In this document: positions 1-8,564 of the stretch, one piece after another
Layout of the letters: each line of letters starts with the position of its first letter
Position numbering within the stretch: the first letter of the stretch is position 1
Assembly (NCBI RefSeq): GCF_008040165.1
Contig: NZ_VRUR01000002.1
Location: 186,001 to 250,000 of the forward strand
DNA length: 64,000 nucleotides
From: Flagellimonas hymeniacidonis
GTDB taxonomy: Bacteria; Bacteroidota; Bacteroidia; Flavobacteriales; Flavobacteriaceae
Direction: 5' to 3'
Notes under the pieces: model-generated
The model's input: the letters and a program-made list of their open reading frames with translations, nothing else
Databases searched by the model: none
What the model was told of the DNA's origin: nothing
Translations under genes and position numbers: made by a program

Positions 1-1
1 C

Positions 2-415
2 TCTTATTATTATCTGGATGATATTTCTCTTGAATATTTAGGCCCGGATTATAAGGCAAATCAAAGTTATGTGCTCAATCATGTGAATTTCGACTTTGAC
101 AGATTTGAGCTTGAACCAAAGGCAAAGCAAAGCTTGAAAGATGTATATAAATACCTTAAAAAGAATCCCAATTTAAAGGTATCTATCAGTGGACATACTG
201 ACGACTTGGGTTCAGAACAATACAATGATGTATTATCCAGCCAAAGAGCTAAGACCGTTGCCAAATATCTAATGCAACTAGGACTTCAAAAAGGCCGTAT
301 CACCTACGCTGGATATGGCAACAAGGTTCCTTTAGATAGCACACTTTCCGATAAAGCACGTAGAAAAAACCGCCGCGTGGAATTTGTGATGACCGAATTT
401 GTTGACGACGAATAA
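2..415 (+). CDS. OmpA-family protein, C-terminal part (5' end outside window)
   Basis: Open from the left edge in frame 2; codon 71 is an internal GTG, not a start, because the frame continues upstream with a YYYLDDISLEYL stretch. That stretch matches YYYVDNVVLEELP just before the OmpA domain of the gene at 1022. The C-terminal 110 residues form an OmpA/MotB peptidoglycan-binding domain, with NFDFDRFELEP as the first strand, SGHTDDLGSEQYND as the core motif and RKNRRVEFVM at the end. By family knowledge it anchors an envelope protein to peptidoglycan in the periplasm. It is a paralogue of the gene at 1022, separated from it only by a small convergent gene. The N-terminal half is not visible. 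Confidence 0.9.
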   Translation, partial: SYYYLDDISLEYLGPDYKANQSYVLNHVNFDFDRFELEPKAKQSLKDVYKYLKKNPNLKVSISGHTDDLGSEQYNDVLSSQRAKTVAKYLMQLGLQKGRITYAGYGNKVPLDSTLSDKARRKNRRVEFVMTEFVDDE

Positions 416-442
416 TATTCTATCCGTAGAAAAGTTGATAAA

Positions 443-868
443 TCAATTGAGAAAAACAGAGGTACTGGCCAGAAGATCTTCCGATTTGGGAAACAAAATT
501 GCTTTGTTCCAAGAATCCCAGTAAAATTTTTGGTGCAAGCTAGAACTACCATCCAATAGTTTCTTTATATCGGCATCATATTCCAATACAATATTGCCCG
601 TATTACCACCACTTAAAACAAAAAAGGACTCTGGTTTATACCCTTTAGAGCTAATATTAATTTTCCAATGAAAATCTTTTTCACTGCTTAGCGTAAAAGA
701 ACCATCATAATCGGTATAGGTAATGCTGTCCGTTGCATTTATCTCAACAGCGGCTCGGTAAACAGGAAATCCAAGCTGATCAACAATTTTACCCGTTATC
801 TTATTTTGACCAAAACCAAAATAAGGAACTAGGGATAATACCAGCATATAGGTCACTATGCGCATCAT
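443..868 (-). CDS. Small secreted carboxypeptidase-regulatory-like protein
   Basis: About 142 residues if translation starts at the tandem ATGs at 868/865. A longer reading to 961 would put a poor 31-residue extension ahead of a good signal peptide (MRIVTYMLVLSLVPYFGFGQ), so the shorter start is preferred. The mature part begins NKITGKIVDQLGFPVYRAAV, followed by TYTDYDGSFTLSS, the typical beta-sandwich of CarboxypepD_reg-like domains that Bacteroidota often place on exported proteins. No catalytic domain follows; the last 50 residues have no recognisable motif. It is convergent with the upstream OmpA gene and divergent from the one at 1022. Function is unknown; a surface or periplasmic role is inferred from the signal peptide. 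Confidence 0.7.
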   Translation of the reverse strand: MMRIVTYMLVLSLVPYFGFGQNKITGKIVDQLGFPVYRAAVEINATDSITYTDYDGSFTLSSEKDFHWKINISSKGYKPESFFVLSGGNTGNIVLEYDADIKKLLDGSSSLHQKFYWDSWNKAILFPKSEDLLASTSVFLN

Positions 869-1021
869 AGTAAGATTTGGACTATAGTAACGAATTTTAT
901 CGCAAGTTAGTATCACAGGAATGATGAAAATGGTAACATCAAAAAATATAATGTAGAACAATAAGGGCTAAAAACCCACGTTTATATAGGCGGTACGAGA
1001 ACCTATAAATCAAACTAAACT

Positions 1022-2110
1022 ATGGTATATAAGGCTACTCGTATTTTTTTATCTCTCAGTTTTTGCTTTCTGCTAGGGAACTCAGTTTTTGCACAAAATT
1101 TGATTCTAAACCCCAGCTTTGAAAATTATAAAAACTGCCCTCAAAACATTACCAATTTTGGCAGCTTACTTGAAGACGTTTCCTTACCATCGTCCAGTTC
1201 AGGTGACTATTTTAATGCATGTGGTTCAAGTGATTTTGGGATTCCGTCCAATTTTAAGGGCTCACAGGAAGCGACAGATGGTTCCGGTTATGTAGGACTC
1301 TACTTTTATGCATTAAACGACTATCGTGAATATATTCAGTTGAACACGAGTAGAACGCTTAGAGAAAAGCACCCCTATAAAATCTCTTTGCAATTGAGTT
1401 TGGCCGAGGCATCTAGTCTGGCATTAAAAAATATGTCAATTGTACTGATCAATAAAAAAATTAAGCTTCCCAACAGTTCAGCCTTGACCGGTTCACGTAT
1501 AGATTTACAAGAAGATGTTGCTTTTTATGAAGTAAAGCTAAAACCAAATAAATCATTGGCAAACAAGGATGAATGGGTTACACTGACTGCAGAATTTGAA
1601 GCCAAAGGGTTTGAAAACCATATCATCGTTGGTAATTTTGATAACAATGTAGATACAACACTTTTGGAACATGAAGGTCCAGTATTATCTGGCGATTTCT
1701 CCTATTACTATGTTGATAATGTAGTGCTGGAGGAATTGCCAAGGGTAAACTATGAAAAGGATAAAATTTATGTTCTAGAGCGCAATCCGTTTGAACCAAA
1801 AGGGTACGAACTGGATGCTGAAGCGGTTGCAAGCGTTAAGAAAATATTCAAGTACCTCAAAGAAAATGCAGAGGTGCAAATGAAGATTACAGGTCATTCG
1901 GACAATGTAGGGCAGCCTGGATACAACAAATTCATATCTTCTTTAAGAGCAAGGGCCGTTGCATTGTACCTTAAAAACTTAGGTATTGAGGACAATCGTA
2001 TTGTTTGGGAAGGTGTTGGCGATACCAGGCCACTTGGAAATGGAAAAATCAAAGAAGATCACCTTTCTAATCGTAGGGTAGAGTTCGTTATGACCGAGTT
2101 TCAAGATTAA
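1022..2110 (+). CDS. OmpA-family outer-membrane-associated protein
   Basis: 362 residues. A signal peptide (ending NSVFAQ) is followed by NLILNPSFENYKNCP, the start of a jelly-roll-like N-terminal domain of roughly 220 residues common in flavobacterial OmpA proteins. The last 110 residues are an OmpA peptidoglycan-binding domain (KITGHSDNVGQPGYN, SSLRARAVALYLKNLGI, LSNRRVEFVM). The protein probably sits at the outer membrane with its C-terminus on peptidoglycan and its N-terminal sandwich facing ligand or surface; that orientation is inference. It is a paralogue of the partial gene at the left edge. The following amidohydrolase begins 71 bases downstream. Confidence 0.88.
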   Translation: MVYKATRIFLSLSFCFLLGNSVFAQNLILNPSFENYKNCPQNITNFGSLLEDVSLPSSSSGDYFNACGSSDFGIPSNFKGSQEATDGSGYVGLYFYALNDYREYIQLNTSRTLREKHPYKISLQLSLAEASSLALKNMSIVLINKKIKLPNSSALTGSRIDLQEDVAFYEVKLKPNKSLANKDEWVTLTAEFEAKGFENHIIVGNFDNNVDTTLLEHEGPVLSGDFSYYYVDNVVLEELPRVNYEKDKIYVLERNPFEPKGYELDAEAVASVKKIFKYLKENAEVQMKITGHSDNVGQPGYNKFISSLRARAVALYLKNLGIEDNRIVWEGVGDTRPLGNGKIKEDHLSNRRVEFVMTEFQD

Positions 2111-2181
2111 TAGGGCTTGCCAAACAATTAAAACTTCGTATTACGTATGCATTTTTATATTTTTGAAGGAAACCTTCAAAA

Positions 2182-3807
2182 ATGAACAAGCTTTTTCTTT
2201 CTACTATTATCCTGCTTTTATGTGTGTCTTGCACCTCAAAAGAAGAGGTTGATTTAATTGTCTCCAACGCCAATATTTATACGGTTGATTCAGGTTTTTC
2301 CAAAGTAACCTGCGTAGCCATAAAAGATGGGGTATTTGTCGCTGTAGGCGATGGCAAAGACATTCTTCAAAAGTTTCAAACAAAGAAAGAGGTAGATGCC
2401 CAAGGAAAGACCATTGTCCCAGGATTAATAGATGCCCATTGTCATTTTTATGGTTTGGGGCTTAACCAACAAGTTGTAGATTTAGTCGGAACCTCCAGTT
2501 TTGAAGAGATTGTGGATAAAGTTTTAGTGTTTCAAAAAGAAACCCCTGCCAATTTTGTCCGAGGTCGAGGATGGGACCAAAATGATTGGGAGGTAAAGGA
2601 ATTTCCAACAAAAGATAAGCTTGATGAGTTATTTCCTGATACTCCGGTTGTTTTGGAGCGTGTAGATGGCCATGCCTATTTGGTCAATCAAAAAGCATTG
2701 GATTTAGCTGGAATTACCAAAGAGACATTGGTAGAAGGAGGGGAAATTGTCAAAGATGAGCATGGAAGCATAACAGGGGTATTGGTGGATAATCCTCAAG
2801 GAATGATAGATGCCATTGTTCCAAAACCCAATAGAGAAACCCAAATCCGAGCGCTAAAAGATGCAGAACGCCTATGTTTTAATTACGGTTTAACTACGGT
2901 AAATGATGCTGGATTAAATAAATCCACTATTGAACTTATAGATAGTTTGCAACAATCCGGTGAATTGGCCATACGACTATATGCTATGGTAAGCAATACT
3001 TCCGAGAATCTTGACTATTATCTAAATAAAGGAATTGTAAAGACTGAAAAGCTTAACGTACGATCTGTTAAAGTCTATGGAGATGGTGCTTTGGGGTCTA
3101 GGGGAGCTACCCTTAAAGCTCCATATTCCGATAAAGAAGGTCATTTTGGAGCTATGGTGACCCCTGTGGATAAAATTGAGGCACTGGCGGAGCGAATTGC
3201 TACTACTGAATATCAAATGAATACCCATGCCATTGGCGATTCGGCCAATATTGTGGTATTAAGAGCTTATAAGAAGGCATTGAAAAATAAGCAAGATAGA
3301 CGGTGGAAGGTGGAACATGCGCAGGTTATTTCAGAAACAGATTTTGATTATTTCAAAGACGGAATTATCCCCTCCATTCAGCCAACACATGCAACGAGCG
3401 ATATGTATTGGGCAGGAGACCGTTTGGGCGAAGAACGTGTTCAGGGAGCTTACGCTTTTAAAACATTGTTGGAAAAAGCCGGTATGGTAGCTTTAGGAAC
3501 CGATTTTCCCGTGGAACAAGTGAATCCATTTTTAACCTTTTATGCTGCCGTGGCACGTCAAGATGTAGAAAAATACCCAGAAGGAGGTTTTCAAATGCAA
3601 GATGCACTCTCTAGAGAAGAAACTTTAAAAGGAATGACTATTTGGGCAGCCTATTCCAATTTTGAGGAAAACGAAAAAGGAAGTATTGAGGTTGGCAAAT
3701 TTGCAGATTTTGTCATTTTAAGTGATGATATTATGACCATGCCAGTGGATGACATTCCCAATCTAACAGCTCAACAGGTTTTTGTTGGAGGGAAACAAGT
3801 AAAATAA
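2182..3807 (+). CDS. Amidohydrolase lipoprotein, YtcJ-like
   Basis: 541 residues. It opens with a lipoprotein signal whose lipobox is LCVSC (Cys about 17). The amidohydrolase fold is shown by VPGLIDAHCHFYG (metal-binding HxH, about residues 83-90), a KVYGDGALGSRGA strand, NTHAIGDSAN, VEHAQV and GTDFPVEQVNP near the C-terminus. This layout is that of the YtcJ/amidohydrolase_3 family (zinc-dependent hydrolysis of C-N bonds, substrates poorly known). A lipid-anchored periplasmic form is common in Bacteroidota. Single gene followed directly by a strong bidirectional terminator. Substrate cannot be inferred. Confidence 0.9.
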   Translation: MNKLFLSTIILLLCVSCTSKEEVDLIVSNANIYTVDSGFSKVTCVAIKDGVFVAVGDGKDILQKFQTKKEVDAQGKTIVPGLIDAHCHFYGLGLNQQVVDLVGTSSFEEIVDKVLVFQKETPANFVRGRGWDQNDWEVKEFPTKDKLDELFPDTPVVLERVDGHAYLVNQKALDLAGITKETLVEGGEIVKDEHGSITGVLVDNPQGMIDAIVPKPNRETQIRALKDAERLCFNYGLTTVNDAGLNKSTIELIDSLQQSGELAIRLYAMVSNTSENLDYYLNKGIVKTEKLNVRSVKVYGDGALGSRGATLKAPYSDKEGHFGAMVTPVDKIEALAERIATTEYQMNTHAIGDSANIVVLRAYKKALKNKQDRRWKVEHAQVISETDFDYFKDGIIPSIQPTHATSDMYWAGDRLGEERVQGAYAFKTLLEKAGMVALGTDFPVEQVNPFLTFYAAVARQDVEKYPEGGFQMQDALSREETLKGMTIWAAYSNFEENEKGSIEVGKFADFVILSDDIMTMPVDDIPNLTAQQVFVGGKQVK

Positions 3808-3811
3808 AAAA

Positions 3812-3837
3812 GGCGGGCCAATTGGCCCGCCTTTTTT
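3812..3837. terminator. Bidirectional intrinsic terminator
   Basis: A perfect 20-base palindrome (3812-3831, arms GGCGGGCCAA/TTGGCCCGCC) flanked by A-run and T-run. It serves the amidohydrolase on plus and the convergent DUF2911 gene on minus. Confidence 0.9.
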
Positions 3838-3855
3838 GCATTAAAATTATAGTGT

Positions 3856-4389
3856 TTAAAGGGCAATTGGAAGAGAAACACGTGTAGTTCCCCATCCCAT
3901 AACCATATTGCCACCAGCTTCGTCAAAAGCAATAGAAAATGCTTCCAAAGATTCGCTATCTGTGCTTGCTTTTGCTTTAACCCTGGCTACATCCCCTGCA
4001 CTGTCGTAAGAGTATGCTCCCCATTGATTCAGGTTACTGTTTAAAATTACGGTCCATTCACTATCCCCTGGAATAGTAAATAATGCATATGTACCAGCCT
4101 TTACAGCTTTTCCACCTACAGTGGCATCCTTGTAAAAAGTAATTTCCGCAGCTTCATTGGCACCTGTTCTCCAAACTTTGCCAGCTGGAGCTAATTCAGA
4201 AAGACTTCGTCCTTTTAATTGGGGACGGCTATAAATTACGCGCACTGCTTTATCAGAAACTCTGTAACTAGCTGGGAATGCTGCAATATCGGCAGGACTT
4301 TTATCCAAGCCGCTAAACTTTTGAGCGGTTGCTTCCGTAGAAAAAACCAAGGTTAAGGTTAAAAAAGTAAGTAAGAATACATTTCTCAT
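3856..4389 (-). CDS. DUF2911 secreted protein
   Basis: 177 residues from the ATG at 4389. A start at 4413 is possible but would add a charged stretch before the signal peptide MRNVFLLTFLTLTLVFS. The mature protein contains VIYSRPQLKGRSLSELAP, KVWRTGANEAAEITFYKD and AGTYALFTIPGDSEWTVI, the hallmark strands of DUF2911, a periplasmic or outer-envelope family widespread in Bacteroidota with no established activity. Single gene, convergent with the amidohydrolase and divergent from asnB; a 240-base AT-rich intergenic region upstream must hold both promoters. Confidence 0.88.
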   Translation of the reverse strand: MRNVFLLTFLTLTLVFSTEATAQKFSGLDKSPADIAAFPASYRVSDKAVRVIYSRPQLKGRSLSELAPAGKVWRTGANEAAEITFYKDATVGGKAVKAGTYALFTIPGDSEWTVILNSNLNQWGAYSYDSAGDVARVKAKASTDSESLEAFSIAFDEAGGNMVMGWGTTRVSLPIAL

Positions 4390-4631
4390 GATTATGATTT
4401 TAGTTGTCCTCAAAACTAATGTGTTATTGATTGAGGTTTTTATAAAGAGACGTTAAAATTTAAGAACCTTTCAATGTGTATGGTATTTATCAATTTTTAA
4501 ATCAAATACTTACTTTTTATGTTATAATGTTAATTTTTAGTTGTTAAATGTAACTAATAATTACAATAATATTTTATTATTGATACCTTAATGCAATATT
4601 TGTATTGAAATTATTATAAAAAAATAAAGAT

Positions 4632-6302
4632 ATGTGCGGAATTGTATGCGCGTTTGATGTGAAGGAGAGTACAAAAGCGTTAAGGCCCCAACTTTTGGAA
4701 ATGTCCAAGAAGGTAAGGCATAGAGGTCCAGATTGGAGTGGAATTTATTCAAATGATAAAGCAATATTGGCTCATGAAAGATTGGCAATTGTTGACCCTA
4801 CATCAGGGAAACAACCGTTATTCAGTGCTGATGGAAAAGTTGTTTTGGCGGCTAATGGCGAAATATATAACCATAGGGAATTAAGAAAACAATTTGAAGG
4901 GAAATATGAATTCAAAACCCAATCGGATTGTGAAGTCATTTTGGCACTGTACCAAGAAAAAGGTGCTGACTTTGTTGATGACTTAAATGGAATTTTTGGT
5001 TTTGCTATTTATGATAGTGAAAAGGATGAATATTTTATTGCTAGAGATCATATGGGAATCATCCCATTATATATAGGATGGGATAAAAATGGAACTTTTT
5101 ATGTGGCATCGGAGCTTAAAGCATTGGAAGGAACCTGTTCCAAAATAGAACTATTTCCTCCGGGCCATTATTTACTAAGCTCAGAGGGAGAGTTTAAGAG
5201 ATGGTATCAGAGAGATTGGATGGACTATGAGGCAGTAAAAGAAAACGAAACAAGTATTGCAGAGATTAGGGATGCCTTAGAGGCAGCAGTGCATCGTCAA
5301 TTAATGTCAGACGTGCCATATGGAGTATTATTATCAGGTGGATTGGATTCCTCGGTAACCTCAGCTGTTGCTAAAAAATATTCGCAAATGCGTATCGAAT
5401 CTGATGATACTAAAGAAGCTTGGTGGCCGCAGTTACACTCTTTTTCGGTAGGACTGGAAGGATCTCCTGATCTGGCAGCAGCGCAAAAAGTAGCGGAACA
5501 TATCGGAACCATTCACCATGAAATAAAATTTACCATTCAAGAAGGCTTGGATGCCATCAAAGATGTTATTTATAACCTGGAGACTTATGATATTACCACC
5601 ATTAGGGCCTCCACACCTATGTATTTAATGGCAAGAGTGATAAAGTCCATGGGTATAAAAATGGTATTATCAGGGGAGGGTGCAGATGAATTGTTTGGTG
5701 GATACCTTTATTTCCATAAAGCGCCAAGTCCAAAAGATTTTCATGAGGAAACCGTTAGAAAGTTGGATAAGCTTCACATGTATGATTGCCTTAGAGCTAA
5801 CAAATCATTGGCGGCTTGGGGCATAGAGGGCAGAGTACCGTTTTTGGATAAAGAATTCATGGATGTTGCTATGAGAATCAACCCAAAAGATAAGATGATC
5901 AATGGGGAGCGTATGGAAAAATGGGTTGTGCGTAAAGCGTTTGAATCCTATTTGCCACAAAGCGTAGCATGGAGACAAAAAGAACAATTTTCAGATGGAG
6001 TTGGGTACAGTTGGATTGATACCTTAAAGGGATTGGTGGAAGTAGAAGTTAGTGATGAGCAATTGGCAAATGCGCACTTTAAATTCCCAATTCAAACCCC
6101 AACATCAAAAGAAGAATATTACTACCGTTCCATTTTTGAAGGACATTTTCCTTCAGATGCAGCCGCATTAAGCGTTCCACAGGAACCTTCAGTAGCGTGT
6201 AGCACAAAGATTGCCTTAGAATGGGATGAGGCGTTTAAAAACATGAATGATCCTTCAGGGCGGGCTGTGGCCAACGTTCATGAAGATGCGTATATAAAAT
6301 AA
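4632..6302 (+). CDS. asnB: Asparagine synthetase B (glutamine-hydrolysing)
   Basis: 556 residues. Starts MCGIVCAFDV, leaving Cys2 as the N-terminal nucleophile of the class II glutaminase after Met removal. RHRGPDWSG and ANGEIYNHRELR belong to the glutaminase domain (1-200). The synthetase domain carries the pyrophosphate loop LLSGGLDSSV (about 234-242) and VLSGEGADELFGGY. Converts aspartate, ATP and glutamine to asparagine in the cytosol; the length matches the E. coli AsnB family. Monocistronic, with its own terminator. The ATG lies 11 bases after a run of A and T with no Shine-Dalgarno, as usual for this phylum. Confidence 0.97.
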   Translation: MCGIVCAFDVKESTKALRPQLLEMSKKVRHRGPDWSGIYSNDKAILAHERLAIVDPTSGKQPLFSADGKVVLAANGEIYNHRELRKQFEGKYEFKTQSDCEVILALYQEKGADFVDDLNGIFGFAIYDSEKDEYFIARDHMGIIPLYIGWDKNGTFYVASELKALEGTCSKIELFPPGHYLLSSEGEFKRWYQRDWMDYEAVKENETSIAEIRDALEAAVHRQLMSDVPYGVLLSGGLDSSVTSAVAKKYSQMRIESDDTKEAWWPQLHSFSVGLEGSPDLAAAQKVAEHIGTIHHEIKFTIQEGLDAIKDVIYNLETYDITTIRASTPMYLMARVIKSMGIKMVLSGEGADELFGGYLYFHKAPSPKDFHEETVRKLDKLHMYDCLRANKSLAAWGIEGRVPFLDKEFMDVAMRINPKDKMINGERMEKWVVRKAFESYLPQSVAWRQKEQFSDGVGYSWIDTLKGLVEVEVSDEQLANAHFKFPIQTPTSKEEYYYRSIFEGHFPSDAAALSVPQEPSVACSTKIALEWDEAFKNMNDPSGRAVANVHEDAYIK

Positions 6303-6364
6303 CCAATCAACCAAAAATAGATGTAGAAGGAAGATGCAGTTTTGTTTCATTTTCAATTAGTCAG

Positions 6365-6393
6365 AAAAGCCCCTTAATTAAGGGGCTTTTTGA
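6365..6393. terminator. Intrinsic terminator after asnB
   Basis: A 26-base perfect palindrome (6365-6390) with arms AAAAGCCCCTTAA and TTAAGGGGCTTTT ending in a T-run. Confidence 0.88.
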
Positions 6394-6410
6394 ATAAAAA
6401 AACTTTACTT

Positions 6411-6457
6411 TTTCCCACAAACACAGCGTATATTTTTCCACATAGTTTTGTTGATAA
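6411..6457. promoter_or_regulatory. DnaA-box-like cluster in the gyrB leader
   Basis: Within 47 bases lie TTTCCCACA (6411-6419, two mismatches to TTATCCACA), TTTTCCACA (6434-6442, one mismatch) and TGTTGATAA (6449-6457, the reverse complement of TTATCAACA, one mismatch). They sit about 95 bases upstream of the gyrB start. Either a DnaA-controlled promoter or part of a replication origin is possible; neither is proven. Confidence 0.45.
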
Positions 6458-6506
6458 CTTAGGGTGTGCAAATAGCTTCAAGTGCCTTATTCCACTGGGT
6501 ATTCCT

Positions 6507-6514
6507 TATATTTG
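6507..6514 (+). promoter_or_regulatory. Candidate -7 element of the gyrB promoter
   Basis: TATATTTG matches the Bacteroidota -7 consensus TAnnTTTG and lies 38 bases before the gyrB ATG. No clear TTG -33 element is seen at the expected spacing, so this is only a partial match. Confidence 0.4.
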
Positions 6515-6551
6515 TAAGATTTGAAAATTTCAAGGCTAATTAAGAAAATAT

Positions 6552-8492
6552 ATGAGCGAAGAAGCTAAAAAAAATCAATATTCAGCGGATAGTATCCAGG
6601 CCCTTGAAGGGATGGAACATGTGCGCATGCGGCCTTCCATGTACATAGGAGATGTTGGGGTAAGAGGACTGCACCATTTGGTGTATGAAGTAGTCGATAA
6701 TTCCATAGATGAAGCTATGGGAGGCTATTGCGACTCCATTGAAGTTATCATTAATGAAGACAATTCCATAACCACCAAAGATAACGGTAGGGGGATTCCC
6801 GTTGGATTGCATAAAAAAGAAGGAGTTTCTGCCTTGGAAGTGGTAATGACCAAGATTGGTGCCGGTGGTAAGTTTGATAAAGACTCTTATAAGGTTTCTG
6901 GGGGTTTACATGGTGTAGGTGTTTCTGTTGTCAACGCTTTATCCGTTCATTTAAAAGCTACGGTATTTAGAGAAGGAAAAATATGGGAGCAGGAGTACGA
7001 AAGAGGTAAAACCCTATATCCGGTTAAAAGTGTAGGGGATAGTAAAGAGAATGGAACTGTGGTAACTTTTATGCCAGATGAGACCATTTTTACCCAAACC
7101 ATAGAATATAATTACGAGACTTTGGCCAATAGGATGCGCGAGCTCTCCTATCTGAACAAGGGAATTACGATTTCTTTAACGGACAAAAGAAATAAAGATG
7201 AAAAGGGAGAATTTATCTCCGATACATTTTTTTCCGAAGAAGGATTAAAGGAGTTTATCAAATTCTTGGACGAAACCAGAGAACCACTCATTCAGAGTGT
7301 AATCTCCATGGAAGGTGAAAAGAATGGTATTCCTGTTGAAGTGGCCATGATATACAATACTGGCTTTTCAGAAAACCTACATTCCTATGTAAATAACATT
7401 AACACCCACGAAGGAGGAACCCATTTATCTGGTTTCAGAAGAGGATTGACCAGTACTCTTAAAAAGTATGCTGATAATTCAGGATTGCTGGACAAATTAA
7501 AGTTTGAAATCTCGGGGGATGATTTCCGTGAGGGATTAACGGCTATAGTCTCGGTTAAGGTAGCTGAACCACAATTTGAAGGTCAGACCAAGACTAAATT
7601 GGGAAATCGTGAGGTGACCAGTGCCGTAAGTCAGGCAGTTTCTGAAATGTTGACCAACTATTTGGAAGAACATCCCGATGATGCCAAACAAATTGTCGAA
7701 AAAGTAAAATTGGCAGCACAGGCCCGCCATGCAGCGGCCAAGGCTCGCGAAATGGTACAGCGTAAAAACCCAATGAGTGTTGGAGGATTACCTGGAAAGC
7801 TTTCAGATTGTTCCGAACAAGATCCTACAAAATGTGAAGTGTTCTTGGTAGAGGGAGATTCCGCAGGTGGAACTGCAAAACAAGGAAGAGATCGAAATTT
7901 TCAGGCAATTTTACCGCTTCGAGGTAAAATCTTGAACGTTGAAAAAGCCATGCAGCATAAGGTTTTTGAGAATGAGGAAATTAAGAATATTTACACGGCA
8001 CTTGGTGTGACTATTGGTACCGAGGAGGATAGCAAAGCTTTGAATCTTGAAAAATTGCGCTATCACAAGGTGGTAATCATGTGTGATGCGGATGTGGATG
8101 GTAGCCATATTGAAACCTTGATTCTTACCTTCTTCTTCCGTTATATGAGAGAATTAATAGAAGGAGGCCATGTGTACATTGCTACCCCTCCATTATATCT
8201 TGTAAAAAAGGGAAGTAAGCGAAGATATGCTTGGACCGATGCTGAACGTGATGAAATCGTAGCATCCATGAATGGCGGTGCCGGAATTCAAAGGTATAAA
8301 GGTCTTGGTGAAATGAATGCGGAACAATTATGGGATACTACCATGAACCCTGAGTTCAGAACACTTCGTCAAGTAGCCATTGATAATGGAACCGAATCGG
8401 ATCGTATCTTCTCCATGTTAATGGGTGATGAGGTACCTCCAAGACGTGAATTTATAGAGAAAAATGCTGTCTATGCGAACATAGATGTATAG
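6552..8492 (+). CDS. gyrB: DNA gyrase subunit B
   Basis: 646 residues, the usual size for Bacteroidota GyrB, which lack the large insertion seen in E. coli. GHKL ATPase: MRPSMYIGDVG, VVDNSIDEA (Mg/ATP Asn and Glu), DNGRGIPVG and GGLHGVGVSVVNALS. TOPRIM domain: VFLVEGDSAGGTAKQGRDR (about 430-448) and MCDADVDGSH (about 509-518). C-terminal QRYKGLGEMN is also present. With GyrA it forms the A2B2 enzyme that introduces negative supercoils. Single transcription unit between two terminators. Confidence 0.98.
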   Translation: MSEEAKKNQYSADSIQALEGMEHVRMRPSMYIGDVGVRGLHHLVYEVVDNSIDEAMGGYCDSIEVIINEDNSITTKDNGRGIPVGLHKKEGVSALEVVMTKIGAGGKFDKDSYKVSGGLHGVGVSVVNALSVHLKATVFREGKIWEQEYERGKTLYPVKSVGDSKENGTVVTFMPDETIFTQTIEYNYETLANRMRELSYLNKGITISLTDKRNKDEKGEFISDTFFSEEGLKEFIKFLDETREPLIQSVISMEGEKNGIPVEVAMIYNTGFSENLHSYVNNINTHEGGTHLSGFRRGLTSTLKKYADNSGLLDKLKFEISGDDFREGLTAIVSVKVAEPQFEGQTKTKLGNREVTSAVSQAVSEMLTNYLEEHPDDAKQIVEKVKLAAQARHAAAKAREMVQRKNPMSVGGLPGKLSDCSEQDPTKCEVFLVEGDSAGGTAKQGRDRNFQAILPLRGKILNVEKAMQHKVFENEEIKNIYTALGVTIGTEEDSKALNLEKLRYHKVVIMCDADVDGSHIETLILTFFFRYMRELIEGGHVYIATPPLYLVKKGSKRRYAWTDAERDEIVASMNGGAGIQRYKGLGEMNAEQLWDTTMNPEFRTLRQVAIDNGTESDRIFSMLMGDEVPPRREFIEKNAVYANIDV

Positions 8493-8512
8493 ATAATAGC
8501 TGTTTCACAACA

Positions 8513-8541
8513 AAAACTCGCCCTGTAAGAGCGAGTTTTTT
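8513..8541 (+). terminator. Intrinsic terminator after gyrB
   Basis: Arms AAAACTCGC (8513-8521) and GCGAGTTTT (8531-8539) around a 9-base loop, followed by further T. Confidence 0.85.
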
Positions 8542-8564
8542 AGTTTTAGGAAAAATTTTACAAG

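Noticed and set aside
71..415. GTG at 71 as the start of a short OmpA-domain protein
   Set aside because: The frame is open to the left edge and the upstream residues align with the paralogue at 1022, so it is the 3' end of a larger gene.
6303..6551. Calling the region before gyrB a replication origin outright
   Set aside because: Only three imperfect boxes, no dnaA/dnaN neighbour and no change in gene direction; kept as a lower-level regulatory note.
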